Shown in pieces: positions 43,651-52,802 of a DNA stretch of 64,000 bases. Source of the stretch: Candidatus Methanoperedens sp. BLZ2 (lineage in GTDB: Archaea > Halobacteriota > Methanosarcinia > Methanosarcinales > Methanoperedenaceae); contig NZ_NTMG01000018.1 of assembly GCF_002487355.1 (NCBI RefSeq), positions 1-64,000 on the forward strand, in the 5' to 3' direction. Position 1 is the stretch's first letter; the number at the start of each line of letters is the position of its first letter. Both the position numbers and the translations under genes were made by a program. The notes beneath the pieces were generated by a model, which saw nothing but the letters and a program-made list of their open reading frames with translations, did not search any database and was not told where the DNA came from.

Positions 43651-44975
43651 AACAGGAAATCAGGGAACGGATTGAGAAAATAAGAAAGGGGGAAGTTCCT
43701 GAAGGGTATAGAAAGACGAAGGTGGGGATAATTCCAGGGGACTGGGATGTCAAAAAATTTGGACGGTTAGCCAAATTCAAAAATGGTCTTAACTTCATCA
43801 AAAATAATGGAAAAGAAATTGTTAAAATCATTGGAGTTTCGGGATTTCAAAAAAATATAACACCTCAAAATAACTCGTTTGAAAATATTATAATAGATCG
43901 AAAGCTTAATGATGATGAATTATTGAAAAAAGAAGATCTCCTTTTTGTTCGCTCAAACGGAAACAGAAAATTAATTGGTAGATGTTTATATATTAATAAA
44001 ATCATATCTTCTACTAGTTTTTCGGGTTTCACAATACGAGCCAGAATCAAGTCTAATGAAATTGAAGCCCTTTATTGTGCCTATTTATTTCATTTTTATC
44101 CAATTAAGAAACAAATATTTATTTTGGGTGGTGGAACTAATATTTCTAATTTGAGTCAAGAAATACTTTCGGAAATAAACATTCAATTTCCACAAGAAAT
44201 AAATGAACGAAATATTATCATCAATATTCTTTCAAATTGGGACAAGGCAATCGAGCTTAATGAAACACTCATTGAAGAGAAAAAGAAACTAAGAAGTGCT
44301 ATTGTAAATGATTTACTTTTTGGTTTAAAGAGGTTTGATGAGTTTATCAAATCACATCAATACAAACATACAAAATATATCCGCATTCCAGAAGATTGGG
44401 AATACATTAAAATTGGTGAAATCGCAACTGAAGTATCAGAAAAAAATGGAGACAATGACGATTTACCTGTTTTATCTTGTACAAAATATGAAGGACTTGT
44501 TGATTCATTGAGTTATTTTAAGAGACAAGTATTCAGTGAAGATATATCTACTTATAAACAAGTTAAAAAGAATCATTTCGTTTATGCAACAAACCATATT
44601 GATGAAGGTTCCATTGGATGTCAAAATCTGTATGAAAATGCCTTAGTTAGTCCAATGTATACAGTATTTAAAACAAACTCAAAAGTAAATAATCACTTTC
44701 TTTTTAATCTCCTAAAAACAAGATTGTACATTTTTATTTATCAAGTAAATATGTCGGCATCTGTAGACAGAAGGGGCAGTTTGAGGTGGAATGAATTTTC
44801 TGAAATACGCATCCCTTTACCCGATATTACTGAACAAGATAAAATTGTTGAATTCATAAGATTATTCGACAATAACATTGAACTTTTAAAATCAGAACTA
44901 ATTCATCTCAAGGAGCAGAAAAAAGGCCTTATGCAATTACTGCTTACAGGAATAGTAAGAGTGGAGGTAGATTAA
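43647..44975 (+). CDS. hsdS: Type I restriction-modification specificity subunit HsdS
   Basis: HsdS, 442 residues, has two target-recognition domains, each followed by a helical spacer. The first starts VGIIPGDWDVKKFGRLAKFK and ends near NWDKAIELNETLIEEKKKLR. The second starts RIPEDWEYIKIGEIATEVS and ends LKEQKKGLMQLLLTGIVRVE. It sets the DNA sequence recognised by the HsdM/HsdR complex. The start overlaps the DinD remnant as ATGA, and hsdR begins two bases after the stop. The target sequence cannot be predicted by eye. Confidence 0.93.
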   Translation: MKQEIRERIEKIRKGEVPEGYRKTKVGIIPGDWDVKKFGRLAKFKNGLNFIKNNGKEIVKIIGVSGFQKNITPQNNSFENIIIDRKLNDDELLKKEDLLFVRSNGNRKLIGRCLYINKIISSTSFSGFTIRARIKSNEIEALYCAYLFHFYPIKKQIFILGGGTNISNLSQEILSEINIQFPQEINERNIIINILSNWDKAIELNETLIEEKKKLRSAIVNDLLFGLKRFDEFIKSHQYKHTKYIRIPEDWEYIKIGEIATEVSEKNGDNDDLPVLSCTKYEGLVDSLSYFKRQVFSEDISTYKQVKKNHFVYATNHIDEGSIGCQNLYENALVSPMYTVFKTNSKVNNHFLFNLLKTRLYIFIYQVNMSASVDRRGSLRWNEFSEIRIPLPDITEQDKIVEFIRLFDNNIELLKSELIHLKEQKKGLMQLLLTGIVRVEVD

Positions 44976-44976
44976 A

Positions 44977-47900
44977 ATGGTAAATCCTGACGATTATAAT
45001 GAACAAAATATTTCCCAGAAACCTGCAATAGAGGTATTGAATAATCTGGGTTATAAGATAATCGCTCCAAAAGATGCGCAAACTTTGAGAGGCAATTTAT
45101 ACAATGTGCTTCTAACCCCAATACTAAAAAAACAGCTTGAAGAGCTAAACTCCTTTGAATATAAAGGACAAAAGCTCAAGTTCAGCAACAAAAACATCGA
45201 GCAGGCAATGAAGGATCTTGATGAAGGTCTGGGAAACGGTCTGGTAAAGACCAATGAGAAAATTTACGACTCCCTGATGCTTGGGCGCTCATATGAAGAG
45301 ACTCTTTTTGACGGCACGAAACGGTCGTTTACAATCAAATTTATTGACTGGGAAAATCCCGAAAACAATGTTTTTCATGTAGTGGAAGAGTTTTCTGTTG
45401 AAAGAGAAAACGCAAAAGACAATGCAAGACCGGATATTGTTATATTTGTCAATGGAATCCCTTTTGCAGTAATCGAGTGCAAGAAAGCATCTATCGACAT
45501 GGGACAGGGAATATCCCAGATGATTAGAAACCAGGGCAGGGATTACATACCCCAACTGTTCAAATTTGTCCAGGTTGTAATGGCGACAAACAAGAACGAG
45601 ACAAAATACGCTACAATTTCGACGCCTGCAAAATTCTGGTCAATCTGGAAAGAAAAGGACGAGAAATGGCACCAGAATATCTTAAGTGAAATTGTCAAAA
45701 ACAGGAAACAAACTGTGCAGGATGAAAATATTGTTTCTTTGTTCCATCCTGAACGGCTCCTGGATATCACGAAATATTTTGTTGTTTATGACCTTGATAT
45801 GAAAAAAATCGCACGATATCAGCAGTTTTTCGCTGTAAAAGAAATAATCAAGACGATCAACACAAACAACGAAGAAGGAAACCGCACGTCAGGTGTTATC
45901 TGGCATACTCAAGGGTCAGGCAAATCAATAACAATGGTCATGCTGTCAAAATATTTATTATCTGAACTGCCTGTCGAACGTCCAAGAGTGATCGTAGTTA
46001 CTGACCGGAAAAATTTAGATAAGCAAATCCGGGATACTTTTAACCACACACGATTAAAAGCCAGCAGGGCAACATCGGGCAATCGCCTCATCGAACTAAT
46101 TGCAGACAATAATGCTGATATAATCACAACCCTTGTCCATAAATTTGATACTGCATCGAAAAAGACGAAAGCTACGACATCAAGAGATATATTTGTCCTG
46201 GTCGATGAGTCACACAGGACACAATACGGTGAGATGCATATCAAAATGAAGAATGTATTTCCCAATGCCTGCTATCTGGGTTTTACCGGCACTCCTTTGA
46301 TGAAAAAAGAAAAGAACACCATGATCAAATTTGGTAAAATAATTCATCAATACACAATTGCCGATGGTGTAAAGGACAAGACAATTGTACCTCTTCTCTA
46401 TGAAGGTAAAATGGTTGAGCAGACAGTCAATCAAAAGGCGATTGACAAGAAACTTGATATTATTACAAGGAATCTGAATAATAAACAAAAAGAAGAAGTA
46501 AAGCAGAAATGGAGCAGGTTTGAGAAGATTGCATCATCAGATCAAAGAATAAATATGATCGCATTCGATATTAACCAGCATTTTGTTGATAATTACAAAA
46601 CTAAAAGCGCCAATTTTAAGGCAATGCTTGCAACAAACAGCAAAATAGAAGCTATCCGCTATCTGGAAGCATTTGAAGAGTTAAATGACCTCAATTGCAG
46701 AGTTGTAATCTCCGCGCCGGATGATTGGGAGGGGTATGAAGCTGTTGACCAGAAATCAAAGGATCTGGTCAAAACATTCTGGGACAAGATGATGGAAAAA
46801 TACGGCGATGAAGAAAAGTATGTGGACACAATTAAAGATGAATTTGTCAATGGCGATGAAATTGACTTGTTAATTGTTGTTGATATGCTATTGACGGGCT
46901 TTGATGCTCCGCGCGCAACGGTGTTGTATGTGGACAAACCGATGAAAGAGCACACGCTTCTACAGGCAATTGCTCGCGTAAACAGATTATATGAAGGCAA
47001 GGATTTTGGATTTATTATTGATTACAGGGGTTTGTTAGAGAAACTTGATGAAGCAATGGATATGTATTCTGGAGCAGGATTGGAAAATTTTGATCCTGAA
47101 GATTTAAAAGGTGCTTTATATGACGTTATCAGTATAATCGGTTCTTTAAGGCAATATCATACAGATCTCATCAATATTTTTATTCCTGTGAAAAACAAGG
47201 GAGATGTTGATGAATTTGAAGTTCTATTGGCAAATGAAGAACTTCGGGATGATTTTTACAATATGCTGAGCCACTTTGGCAGGTATTTGTCAATTGCACT
47301 TGAATCAGAGCAAGTATATAATGCATTAAGCAAAGACGAACTGGATAAATATAAGAAAGATTTAAAGTTTTACCAGGAGCTAAGAAAAGTAGTCAAATTA
47401 AGGTATTCTGACGGCATAGACCACAAGGAATACGAAGCCCATATGCAAAAACTGATGGATAATTACATTTCGGCAGAAGAAATAATCCGTATTACTAATC
47501 CAGTGGACATTCTTGATAAAACAAATTTTGAGAAAGAACTTGAACGTCTTGGTTCAAAAAGAGCAAAAGCCGATGCAATCAGAACAAGAATGTCAAAAAG
47601 TATCAGTGAAAAATGGGATGAAAATCCTGCTTTATACAGAAAATTCTCTGAAAGAATAGAGGAAGTTCTTCGAGCATATAAAGAAGCAAGAATATCTGAA
47701 GGAGAATATTTGAATAAAATGAAAGGAATTGTAGAGGATTACAGAAAAGGAGATTCTGGAATCGCATATCCTTCAAGCATCAAGAATGATCCGAACGCTC
47801 AGGCTTTCTATGGGGTCATAAAAGAGCAAGTCTATGAAATAAATGAAGATAGAGGGCTTTATGAACCTATAGCAGATATTTCCTTAAAAGTAAAATCAAT

Positions 47901-48078
47901 TATTGACAAACATGTGAAAGTTGATTTCCATGACAATACCGACATCCATAACAGAATTGCCCAGGAAATTGACGACCTTTTATTTGACTTTAAAAAGGAA
48001 CACAATTTGGAACTTCCAATTGAGCAGATAGACAAGATAATTGAAATAATAAAATCAATTTCAATCAAAAGATATTAG
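44977..48078 (+). CDS. hsdR: Type I restriction endonuclease HsdR
   Basis: HsdR, 1033 residues, is the motor and nuclease subunit. The nuclease motif is RPDIVIFVNGIPFAVIECKK (D153, E167, K169). The helicase follows: Walker A HTQGSGKSITMVML near 309, DEAD-like VDESHRTQ near 408, GFTGTPLM, and a motif VI area ARVNRLYEG. A long helical C-terminal part binds the methyltransferase. No frameshift or stop interrupts it, so the system is probably active. The peptidase gene follows after three bases. Confidence 0.95.
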   Translation: MVNPDDYNEQNISQKPAIEVLNNLGYKIIAPKDAQTLRGNLYNVLLTPILKKQLEELNSFEYKGQKLKFSNKNIEQAMKDLDEGLGNGLVKTNEKIYDSLMLGRSYEETLFDGTKRSFTIKFIDWENPENNVFHVVEEFSVERENAKDNARPDIVIFVNGIPFAVIECKKASIDMGQGISQMIRNQGRDYIPQLFKFVQVVMATNKNETKYATISTPAKFWSIWKEKDEKWHQNILSEIVKNRKQTVQDENIVSLFHPERLLDITKYFVVYDLDMKKIARYQQFFAVKEIIKTINTNNEEGNRTSGVIWHTQGSGKSITMVMLSKYLLSELPVERPRVIVVTDRKNLDKQIRDTFNHTRLKASRATSGNRLIELIADNNADIITTLVHKFDTASKKTKATTSRDIFVLVDESHRTQYGEMHIKMKNVFPNACYLGFTGTPLMKKEKNTMIKFGKIIHQYTIADGVKDKTIVPLLYEGKMVEQTVNQKAIDKKLDIITRNLNNKQKEEVKQKWSRFEKIASSDQRINMIAFDINQHFVDNYKTKSANFKAMLATNSKIEAIRYLEAFEELNDLNCRVVISAPDDWEGYEAVDQKSKDLVKTFWDKMMEKYGDEEKYVDTIKDEFVNGDEIDLLIVVDMLLTGFDAPRATVLYVDKPMKEHTLLQAIARVNRLYEGKDFGFIIDYRGLLEKLDEAMDMYSGAGLENFDPEDLKGALYDVISIIGSLRQYHTDLINIFIPVKNKGDVDEFEVLLANEELRDDFYNMLSHFGRYLSIALESEQVYNALSKDELDKYKKDLKFYQELRKVVKLRYSDGIDHKEYEAHMQKLMDNYISAEEIIRITNPVDILDKTNFEKELERLGSKRAKADAIRTRMSKSISEKWDENPALYRKFSERIEEVLRAYKEARISEGEYLNKMKGIVEDYRKGDSGIAYPSSIKNDPNAQAFYGVIKEQVYEINEDRGLYEPIADISLKVKSIIDKHVKVDFHDNTDIHNRIAQEIDDLLFDFKKEHNLELPIEQIDKIIEIIKSISIKRY

Positions 48079-48081
48079 GTA

Positions 48082-48810
48082 ATGACGATGGTAAAACACG
48101 AAATTACTTATGGGCGACATAAGATAGAATATACGCTCACAAGAAAAAATGTATCTAATATCAACCTTAATTTAAAACCCAACTTATTAGTAGAGGTTTC
48201 TGCGAATCATGATGTTCCAATTGATAAAATAAACCAGTTCGTAAGAAAAAAAGCATCCTGGATATTAAAGAACACAGAATACTTCAAAAAAACACTTCCT
48301 GAGACAAAATTTGAACGCGAATATATAAGCGGTGAGACCTTCAAATACTTAGGAAGACAGTATCGACTCAAAGTTATTGAATCTAACGAAGAGAGTGTCA
48401 AGTGCCAGAGGGGTTTTTTTAATCTGTTTATTGAAGACAAAAATGACACAGTCAGAAAATCTCAACTTGTAAAGTCATGGTATAAAGAAAAATCCATAAC
48501 TGTATTTAACGAATCTCTAGAACGAATATATAAACAAATTAAAAAATACGATATAGAAAGACCTAAAATTGTAATGCGATTAATGAAAGCCAGATGGGGT
48601 TCTTGCATTGAAAATAAAAAAGCAATTTTGCTGAATACCGAACTAATTGACGCTCCAAAATTTTGTATTGATTATGTAATATTGCACGAACTAATACACT
48701 TCAAGCATAGAAATCATGATGAAAAATTCTATAATATGATGGAAGCTCTTATGCCAGATTGGAAAAGACGCAAGGAAATATTGGATTTGGAGGTTGTAAA
48801 AAACTTGTGA
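48082..48810 (+). CDS. YgjP-like (DUF45) zinc metallopeptidase
   Basis: This 242-residue protein has its metal site in VILHELIHFKHRNHDEKFYN (HExxH near residue 202 and the third histidine in the HRNH stretch). Upstream is MRLMKARWGSCIENKKAILL, the RWGSC segment usual for YgjP/DUF45 proteins. These peptidases are frequently encoded next to hsdR, though their role is not settled. Its start is three bases after the hsdR stop, so it belongs to the operon. Confidence 0.88.
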   Translation: MTMVKHEITYGRHKIEYTLTRKNVSNINLNLKPNLLVEVSANHDVPIDKINQFVRKKASWILKNTEYFKKTLPETKFEREYISGETFKYLGRQYRLKVIESNEESVKCQRGFFNLFIEDKNDTVRKSQLVKSWYKEKSITVFNESLERIYKQIKKYDIERPKIVMRLMKARWGSCIENKKAILLNTELIDAPKFCIDYVILHELIHFKHRNHDEKFYNMMEALMPDWKRRKEILDLEVVKNL

Positions 48811-49079
48811 TGATAAGACAAAATTTGGAACAAAGCGTTAAAATTAGGGTTAAATAATTTTACCACTGTACTTAAACCCTTAGAATATCAGTCTCTGCCT
48901 CTAATCCGACAAGTAGAATCGATGCTCTAACTATCGTTTTTACTGATATTTATTAATAAAATCTATCTTATACTGTTCTCTTCTAACCTAACAAAAATCA
49001 CTATCAATAGAATGGTTTTTAACAAGACAACTGCTACCCTTATTGTGCGTGTGTTGTGGAGTCCGCAACTCTGGGAGCT
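48811..49079. other. Gene-free stretch at the right edge of the restriction island
   Basis: These 269 AT-rich bases have no credible coding frame. An inverted repeat of agggtt/aaccct words (48847-48891) may end the island transcript. I looked for tRNA arms and attachment repeats matching the left edge and found none. Confidence 0.4.
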
Positions 49080-49553
49080 TCACTTTGGATCTGACCGGTT
49101 CAGGAATTCAAGCACTTTATTAAGAATAATATCCATATCTTTGATTTTTTCATCCGTAACCGATATAACCCTGCATCCGTGTTCGAAAATGCCCGCATTT
49201 TTCTCCGGCCCCACAACAATTATCCGGGGCTTATCGGATTGAGTGAACCCGTCTGCAAGAACAACATCAAGGTCGCCAAAATATTTTTCACAAATCTCAT
49301 CAATATCAACCGGAATTTTGTCATTTTTAATAACCGCAAATTTCACAGATGAGGATATGGCAACAGTATTAGCCCCGGCCAATGCATATTTCCATGTATC
49401 TTTACCCTCAATATCTATTTCAAAATCACCATGTTTGTGATATTTTAAGGCTCCTACCCGAAGATCCCGGATTTTCAATTCTTTTATCAATTCTTCCATT
49501 AACCTTGTTTTCCCGGTTTTACTGCTTCCAACGATACAAATTACAGGTGGAAT
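49080..49553 (-). CDS. mobB: Molybdopterin-guanine dinucleotide biosynthesis protein B-like
   Basis: The first ATG (49499) would yield 139 residues without a nucleotide-binding loop. Reading the same frame upstream gives PPVICIVGSSKTGKTRLMEE, a clear P-loop at the expected distance, and the frame is open back to a TGA at 49563-49565. No ATG, GTG or TTG lies in that stretch; ATT codons at 49551-49553 and 49539-49541 are candidates. The extended protein has about 157 residues, normal for MobB, a GTPase-like helper of cofactor maturation. It overlaps the 3' end of fdhD by 13 bases, so translation may be coupled. Confidence 0.75.
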   Translation of the reverse strand: MPPVICIVGSSKTGKTRLMEELIKELKIRDLRVGALKYHKHGDFEIDIEGKDTWKYALAGANTVAISSSVKFAVIKNDKIPVDIDEICEKYFGDLDVVLADGFTQSDKPRIIVVGPEKNAGIFEHGCRVISVTDEKIKDMDIILNKVLEFLNRSDPK

Positions 49554-50299
49554 AAAAGCCTCTCATAGTGTGAAAAAACTGACATTTTATCATTTGAAAC
49601 AAAACAAACAAGACAAACACCGGTCCGCAGGGCAGCATCAATGCCTGAATTAAGCGGTGCGGTTTTTGTGGCAACAAGAGGGATCCCGGCCCTTGCGGCT
49701 TTTAATACCATTCCAGCAGACTGGCGTCCTGTTGATATGATGAAATGCTCCCTTACATTAATCCTGTTAAGATAGGCATATCCAACGACCTTGTCAAAAG
49801 CATTATGTCTTCCTACATCAATCGCTTTTGCCGCGCATTCACCCCTGGCATTTATAAGGCAGGCTGCATGTGTTCCCCGCGTTTCCCTGTATATATCAGA
49901 TTCCAGGAATCTGAGACTTTTCCCAATTAGATCCATGCTGAATTTTGTATCAGAATCAATTGAAATATTTTCATTCTCTTCCCATCGTACACCAACGCAG
50001 CCCGATGACCTTAATTCACGCCAGATTTCAATATGCACGGTCTCTTCTATTGCGGCATATATCCTGTTCCCGTCTATTTTAAAATCTTTTATGCTATCCG
50101 GATCTTTTACAAGGCCTTCGCATATAAAATACCCGATGGCAAGCTCTTTTATCATTTCCGGTGTAGCAAGTATTGATGCGATCGGAATTTTATTTATGAA
50201 AATCTCAATAGTGCTCTCTATAGCTACCGTATGGATTTTTTCATGCGGTACAGGTACACACCTTTTAAACTCAAGTGCAGGATAATTTTTTTTATACAT
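49541..50299 (-). CDS. fdhD: Formate dehydrogenase accessory sulfurtransferase FdhD
   Basis: FdhD has 252 residues. Family phrases are LATPEMIKELAIGYFICEGL, RGTHAACLINARGECAAKAI, DVGRHNAFDKVVGYA, ISTGRQSAGMVLKAARAGIP and KTAPLNSGIDAA. It passes sulfur to the molybdenum or tungsten cofactor of formate dehydrogenase-like enzymes; the enzyme itself is not in this window. In some homologues a CxxC loop is essential; here a single cysteine appears in the corresponding RSSGCVGV. It overlaps mobA by 8 bases. Confidence 0.92.
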   Translation of the reverse strand: MYKKNYPALEFKRCVPVPHEKIHTVAIESTIEIFINKIPIASILATPEMIKELAIGYFICEGLVKDPDSIKDFKIDGNRIYAAIEETVHIEIWRELRSSGCVGVRWEENENISIDSDTKFSMDLIGKSLRFLESDIYRETRGTHAACLINARGECAAKAIDVGRHNAFDKVVGYAYLNRINVREHFIISTGRQSAGMVLKAARAGIPLVATKTAPLNSGIDAALRTGVCLVCFVSNDKMSVFSHYERLLFHL

Positions 50300-50897
50300 T
50301 TTTATTGATTATATCCATCTCTTCTGGGGTATTGATATTGATAAATGTTCTTAAATTCGTATCGATTTTCCTGATCTCTTGCATTTCCACATAATTGGCC
50401 CTTAATTTTTGAATCGGAGCAAGAACTATTTTCTCTCCGTTCCTGATAGCTTTCTCTGTCTCAAATATCATGGGTTTGCATTTATAAACAGCATGAAGCG
50501 GCTCAAGAAAACCATCTTCCCGGCGCGGGATGGCTGCATCGTAATTCTCACCGGACTTAAAAAGCAGCTTTATTACATTTTCATTTATAAAAGGCATATC
50601 GCATGCAGCGATAAAACAAAAATCATCCCTGCAAACCGTAAGCCCTGAAAGTATCCCCGCAAGAGGGCCTGTGTTTTCATATTCATCAAATGCATATGTG
50701 TATCCTGGTAACACCGAATCCAGCATTTTTCCCTGTGCTTTATCACGAACTGAAATTATAATGTTGTCAACAACCTTTTCAAGGCTATCGATAACATAGC
50801 TGATAAGGGGTTTACCATTAATGGCCATAAGAGCTTTTTCCCGGTAACCCATACGTTTTCCTTTTCCTCCCGCAAGGATAATTGCAGAATATGCCAT
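50292..50897 (-). CDS. mobA: Molybdenum cofactor guanylyltransferase MobA
   Basis: MobA has 201 residues. The nucleotidyltransferase start is AIILAGGKGKRMGYREKALM, with GPLAGILSGL and the metal-binding FIAACDMPFINENVI. It transfers GMP to molybdopterin to form the guanine dinucleotide cofactor used by formate dehydrogenase and related enzymes. The gene is first in mobA-fdhD-mobB, all overlapping, and follows radC by 8 bases. Confidence 0.92.
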   Translation of the reverse strand: MAYSAIILAGGKGKRMGYREKALMAINGKPLISYVIDSLEKVVDNIIISVRDKAQGKMLDSVLPGYTYAFDEYENTGPLAGILSGLTVCRDDFCFIAACDMPFINENVIKLLFKSGENYDAAIPRREDGFLEPLHAVYKCKPMIFETEKAIRNGEKIVLAPIQKLRANYVEMQEIRKIDTNLRTFININTPEEMDIINKNV

Positions 50898-50905
50898 ATT
50901 TTTCC

Positions 50906-51592
50906 CTATATATGTCCTGCTTCTTTCATGCTGAAATGCCTTCCATCCCCGATTATTACATGGTCAAGAAGAGTGATCCCCATTATATTCCCGGTCTCAA
51001 CAAGTTTCTGTGTTATTTCAATATCTTCCCGGCTTGGAGTCGGGTCCCCGGACGGATGATTATGAACCACGATTATATGTGCTGCGGATTCTGCCAGTGC
51101 AAGCTTGAATACCTCCCTTGGATGAACGATATTGGCATTCAAAGAACCTATCGAAATCGTCTCCTCTTTGATGATCTGGTTTTTTGTATCAAGACAAAGC
51201 TCGATGAAAAGTTCCTTTTTTTGCTCCCTTATTTTTGGATATATCCGCCTGTAAACATCTTCGGGAGAGTTGATCTTTTGTTTGTCCTCATCTTTGAAAG
51301 TTTCGAGGCGCCGCGCGATCTCAAAACAGGCTGCGATTTGTGCTGCCTTACTTTCCTTGATACCATGGACTTTCATCAATTGTGTTAAATTGATCTGTGA
51401 GAGCTGTTTAATGTTGTATTCTTTTAAGATTCTCTGGGATAGGTTTATGACATTTTCCTGCTTTGAACCTGTCCTCAGTATTATTGCAAGAAGTTCCGAA
51501 TCACTCAATGCCGAAGCGCCGTTCTTTATGAGCCTCTCGCGCGGCCTCTCGTCCTTTGGCAGATCATGGATCCTTATCTTGTATTCCTGCAT
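50906..51592 (-). CDS. radC: RadC/JAB-family protein
   Basis: The protein has 228 residues from the ATG at 51592 (MQEYKIRIHDLPKDERPRER); four more residues are possible upstream. A helix-hairpin-helix region precedes the C-terminal JAB/MPN domain with the metal motif HNHPSGDPTPSREDIE. RadC proteins are widespread in mobile and chromosomal contexts; a direct DNA-repair role is disputed. It lies upstream of mobA and may share its transcript, which is probably positional only. Confidence 0.93.
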   Translation of the reverse strand: MQEYKIRIHDLPKDERPRERLIKNGASALSDSELLAIILRTGSKQENVINLSQRILKEYNIKQLSQINLTQLMKVHGIKESKAAQIAACFEIARRLETFKDEDKQKINSPEDVYRRIYPKIREQKKELFIELCLDTKNQIIKEETISIGSLNANIVHPREVFKLALAESAAHIIVVHNHPSGDPTPSREDIEITQKLVETGNIMGITLLDHVIIGDGRHFSMKEAGHI

Positions 51593-51691
51593 AGGCCCGT
51601 ACAATTATTTTCATACTTCTAAAATCTTTCCGGACAGGATAAACAATAGAACTATATTAAGAATCTGACATATTAGGAATGGAGAAATAAT

Positions 51692-51850
51692 ATGGAAGAT
51701 ATAGAAATAATTCTTGAGATTGATGGGAAAAAAATACCTATGAACGGTTTTGTTAAAAAAATCCTGTGCGGGATGGTCAAAGGCTCGATTGAAACCCTTC
51801 GAGGGGTTAATGGTGATTGGAAGAACGTAAATATCAGGATGAGCAGGTGA
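51692..51850 (+). CDS. Small conserved-looking archaeal protein (52 aa)
   Basis: This 52-residue frame runs from ATG 51692 with GGAGAAATA upstream. It reads IILEIDGKKIPMNGFVKKIL and then GMVKGSIETLRG, a pattern I associate with a small archaeal protein family (strand, then two helices) of unknown function. It lies alone between the divergent radC promoter and a converging membrane protein gene. Composition and a clear start support it. Confidence 0.65.
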   Translation: MEDIEIILEIDGKKIPMNGFVKKILCGMVKGSIETLRGVNGDWKNVNIRMSR

Positions 51851-51871
51851 TGCCAATTAGAAATTTATTGG

Positions 51872-52240
51872 TCATTTAACAATTTCGGAATTTGATTTTC
51901 GTATAGTTACAAATATAATATACACAAAAGTTATCATTATTAAAATAAGAATCAATCCAAAAATCCTTTGTAAATCTTTAATAAAAGAATAATCCAGTGA
52001 AAAAATATGCGGTATATATATTAAAGATACATGGAGGATTAATATAAAGGCAAATACTGCAAACAAAATAAAAGCCTTTTTGATTTCATCATATTTTAAG
52101 AAAATCCTTGACCGAATCACATCAGGATCTTTTTTATATAAATATATTACTATATAGATCAATAGAAAAAAAGTAATAATTGCTATCGGTAAAACAAGTA
52201 CCTCATTTATAACTTCTAAAACGTTTTTAATCTCTATCAT
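51872..52240 (-). CDS. Small membrane protein, function unknown
   Basis: This 122-residue protein has three strong hydrophobic segments at about 15-34, 54-76 and 91-112, separated by short charged loops with a KKDPDVIRSR cytosolic-looking stretch after the first. There is no motif I recognise. The coding strand is AT-rich, but the hydrophobic segments are well spaced and bounded by charges, which favours a real membrane protein over chance. Confidence 0.55.
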   Translation of the reverse strand: MIEIKNVLEVINEVLVLPIAIITFFLLIYIVIYLYKKDPDVIRSRIFLKYDEIKKAFILFAVFAFILILHVSLIYIPHIFSLDYSFIKDLQRIFGLILILIMITFVYIIFVTIRKSNSEIVK

Positions 52241-52343
52241 ATTAATATATCTAAGTTTACATATTCAGGTGGTTTATTTCCTATCCATACATGTAAACAA
52301 TGAACATATATATGAATATTTCTAAAATAACTTATCTGATAAC

Positions 52344-52802
52344 ATGGATAAAATTGATTTGAAATTATTAAAAACGATCCAGGATGGAATTCCGATTGTA
52401 TCCGAGCCCTTCAAACATATTGCAAAAGAAGCTGGGCTTTCTGAAACAGATGTCCTTGCGCGTGTACACAGCATGGCAAAAGAAGGTGTCATAAGACGTT
52501 TTGGCGCTTCAATCGGACACAGGGCAATAGGAATAACGGCTAATGCCATGTGCACCTGGAACGTTCCTGATGAGAAAGTGGAAGAACTGGGAGCCATAAT
52601 GGCAGGCTTTCCGGAAGTCACACATTGCTATGAACGACCCAGATATCCAGATTGGAACTATAACCTTTTTACCATGGTCCATGCATATTCGCGTGAAGAA
52701 TGTGAAAAAATAGCAAAAGAGATCTCTCTTGCTACGGGCATAAAGGATTACAGCATACTTTTCAGCGAAAGGGAGTTCAAAAAAACAGGCGTGAGGTTAT
52801 GA
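52344..52802 (+). CDS. Siroheme decarboxylase subunit (AhbA/AhbB family)
   Basis: This 152-residue Lrp/AsnC-like protein has an N-terminal winged helix (VSEPFKHIAKEAGLSETDVL, EGVIRRFGASIGHRAIGITA) and a C-terminal domain with VTHCYERPRYPDWNYNLFTM, a hallmark of AhbA/AhbB/NirDL proteins. These enzymes decarboxylate siroheme to didecarboxysiroheme on the route to haem b or d1. Two different subunits normally act together; only one is here, and I cannot say which. It overlaps the next gene as ATGA and heads a haem gene set. Confidence 0.88.
   Translation: MDKIDLKLLKTIQDGIPIVSEPFKHIAKEAGLSETDVLARVHSMAKEGVIRRFGASIGHRAIGITANAMCTWNVPDEKVEELGAIMAGFPEVTHCYERPRYPDWNYNLFTMVHAYSREECEKIAKEISLATGIKDYSILFSEREFKKTGVRL

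Noticed and set aside
48811-49079. tRNA or attachment site at the right edge of the restriction island
   Set aside because: No cloverleaf arms or T-arm sequence could be traced on either strand, and no direct repeat matches the left edge at 38861-39242.
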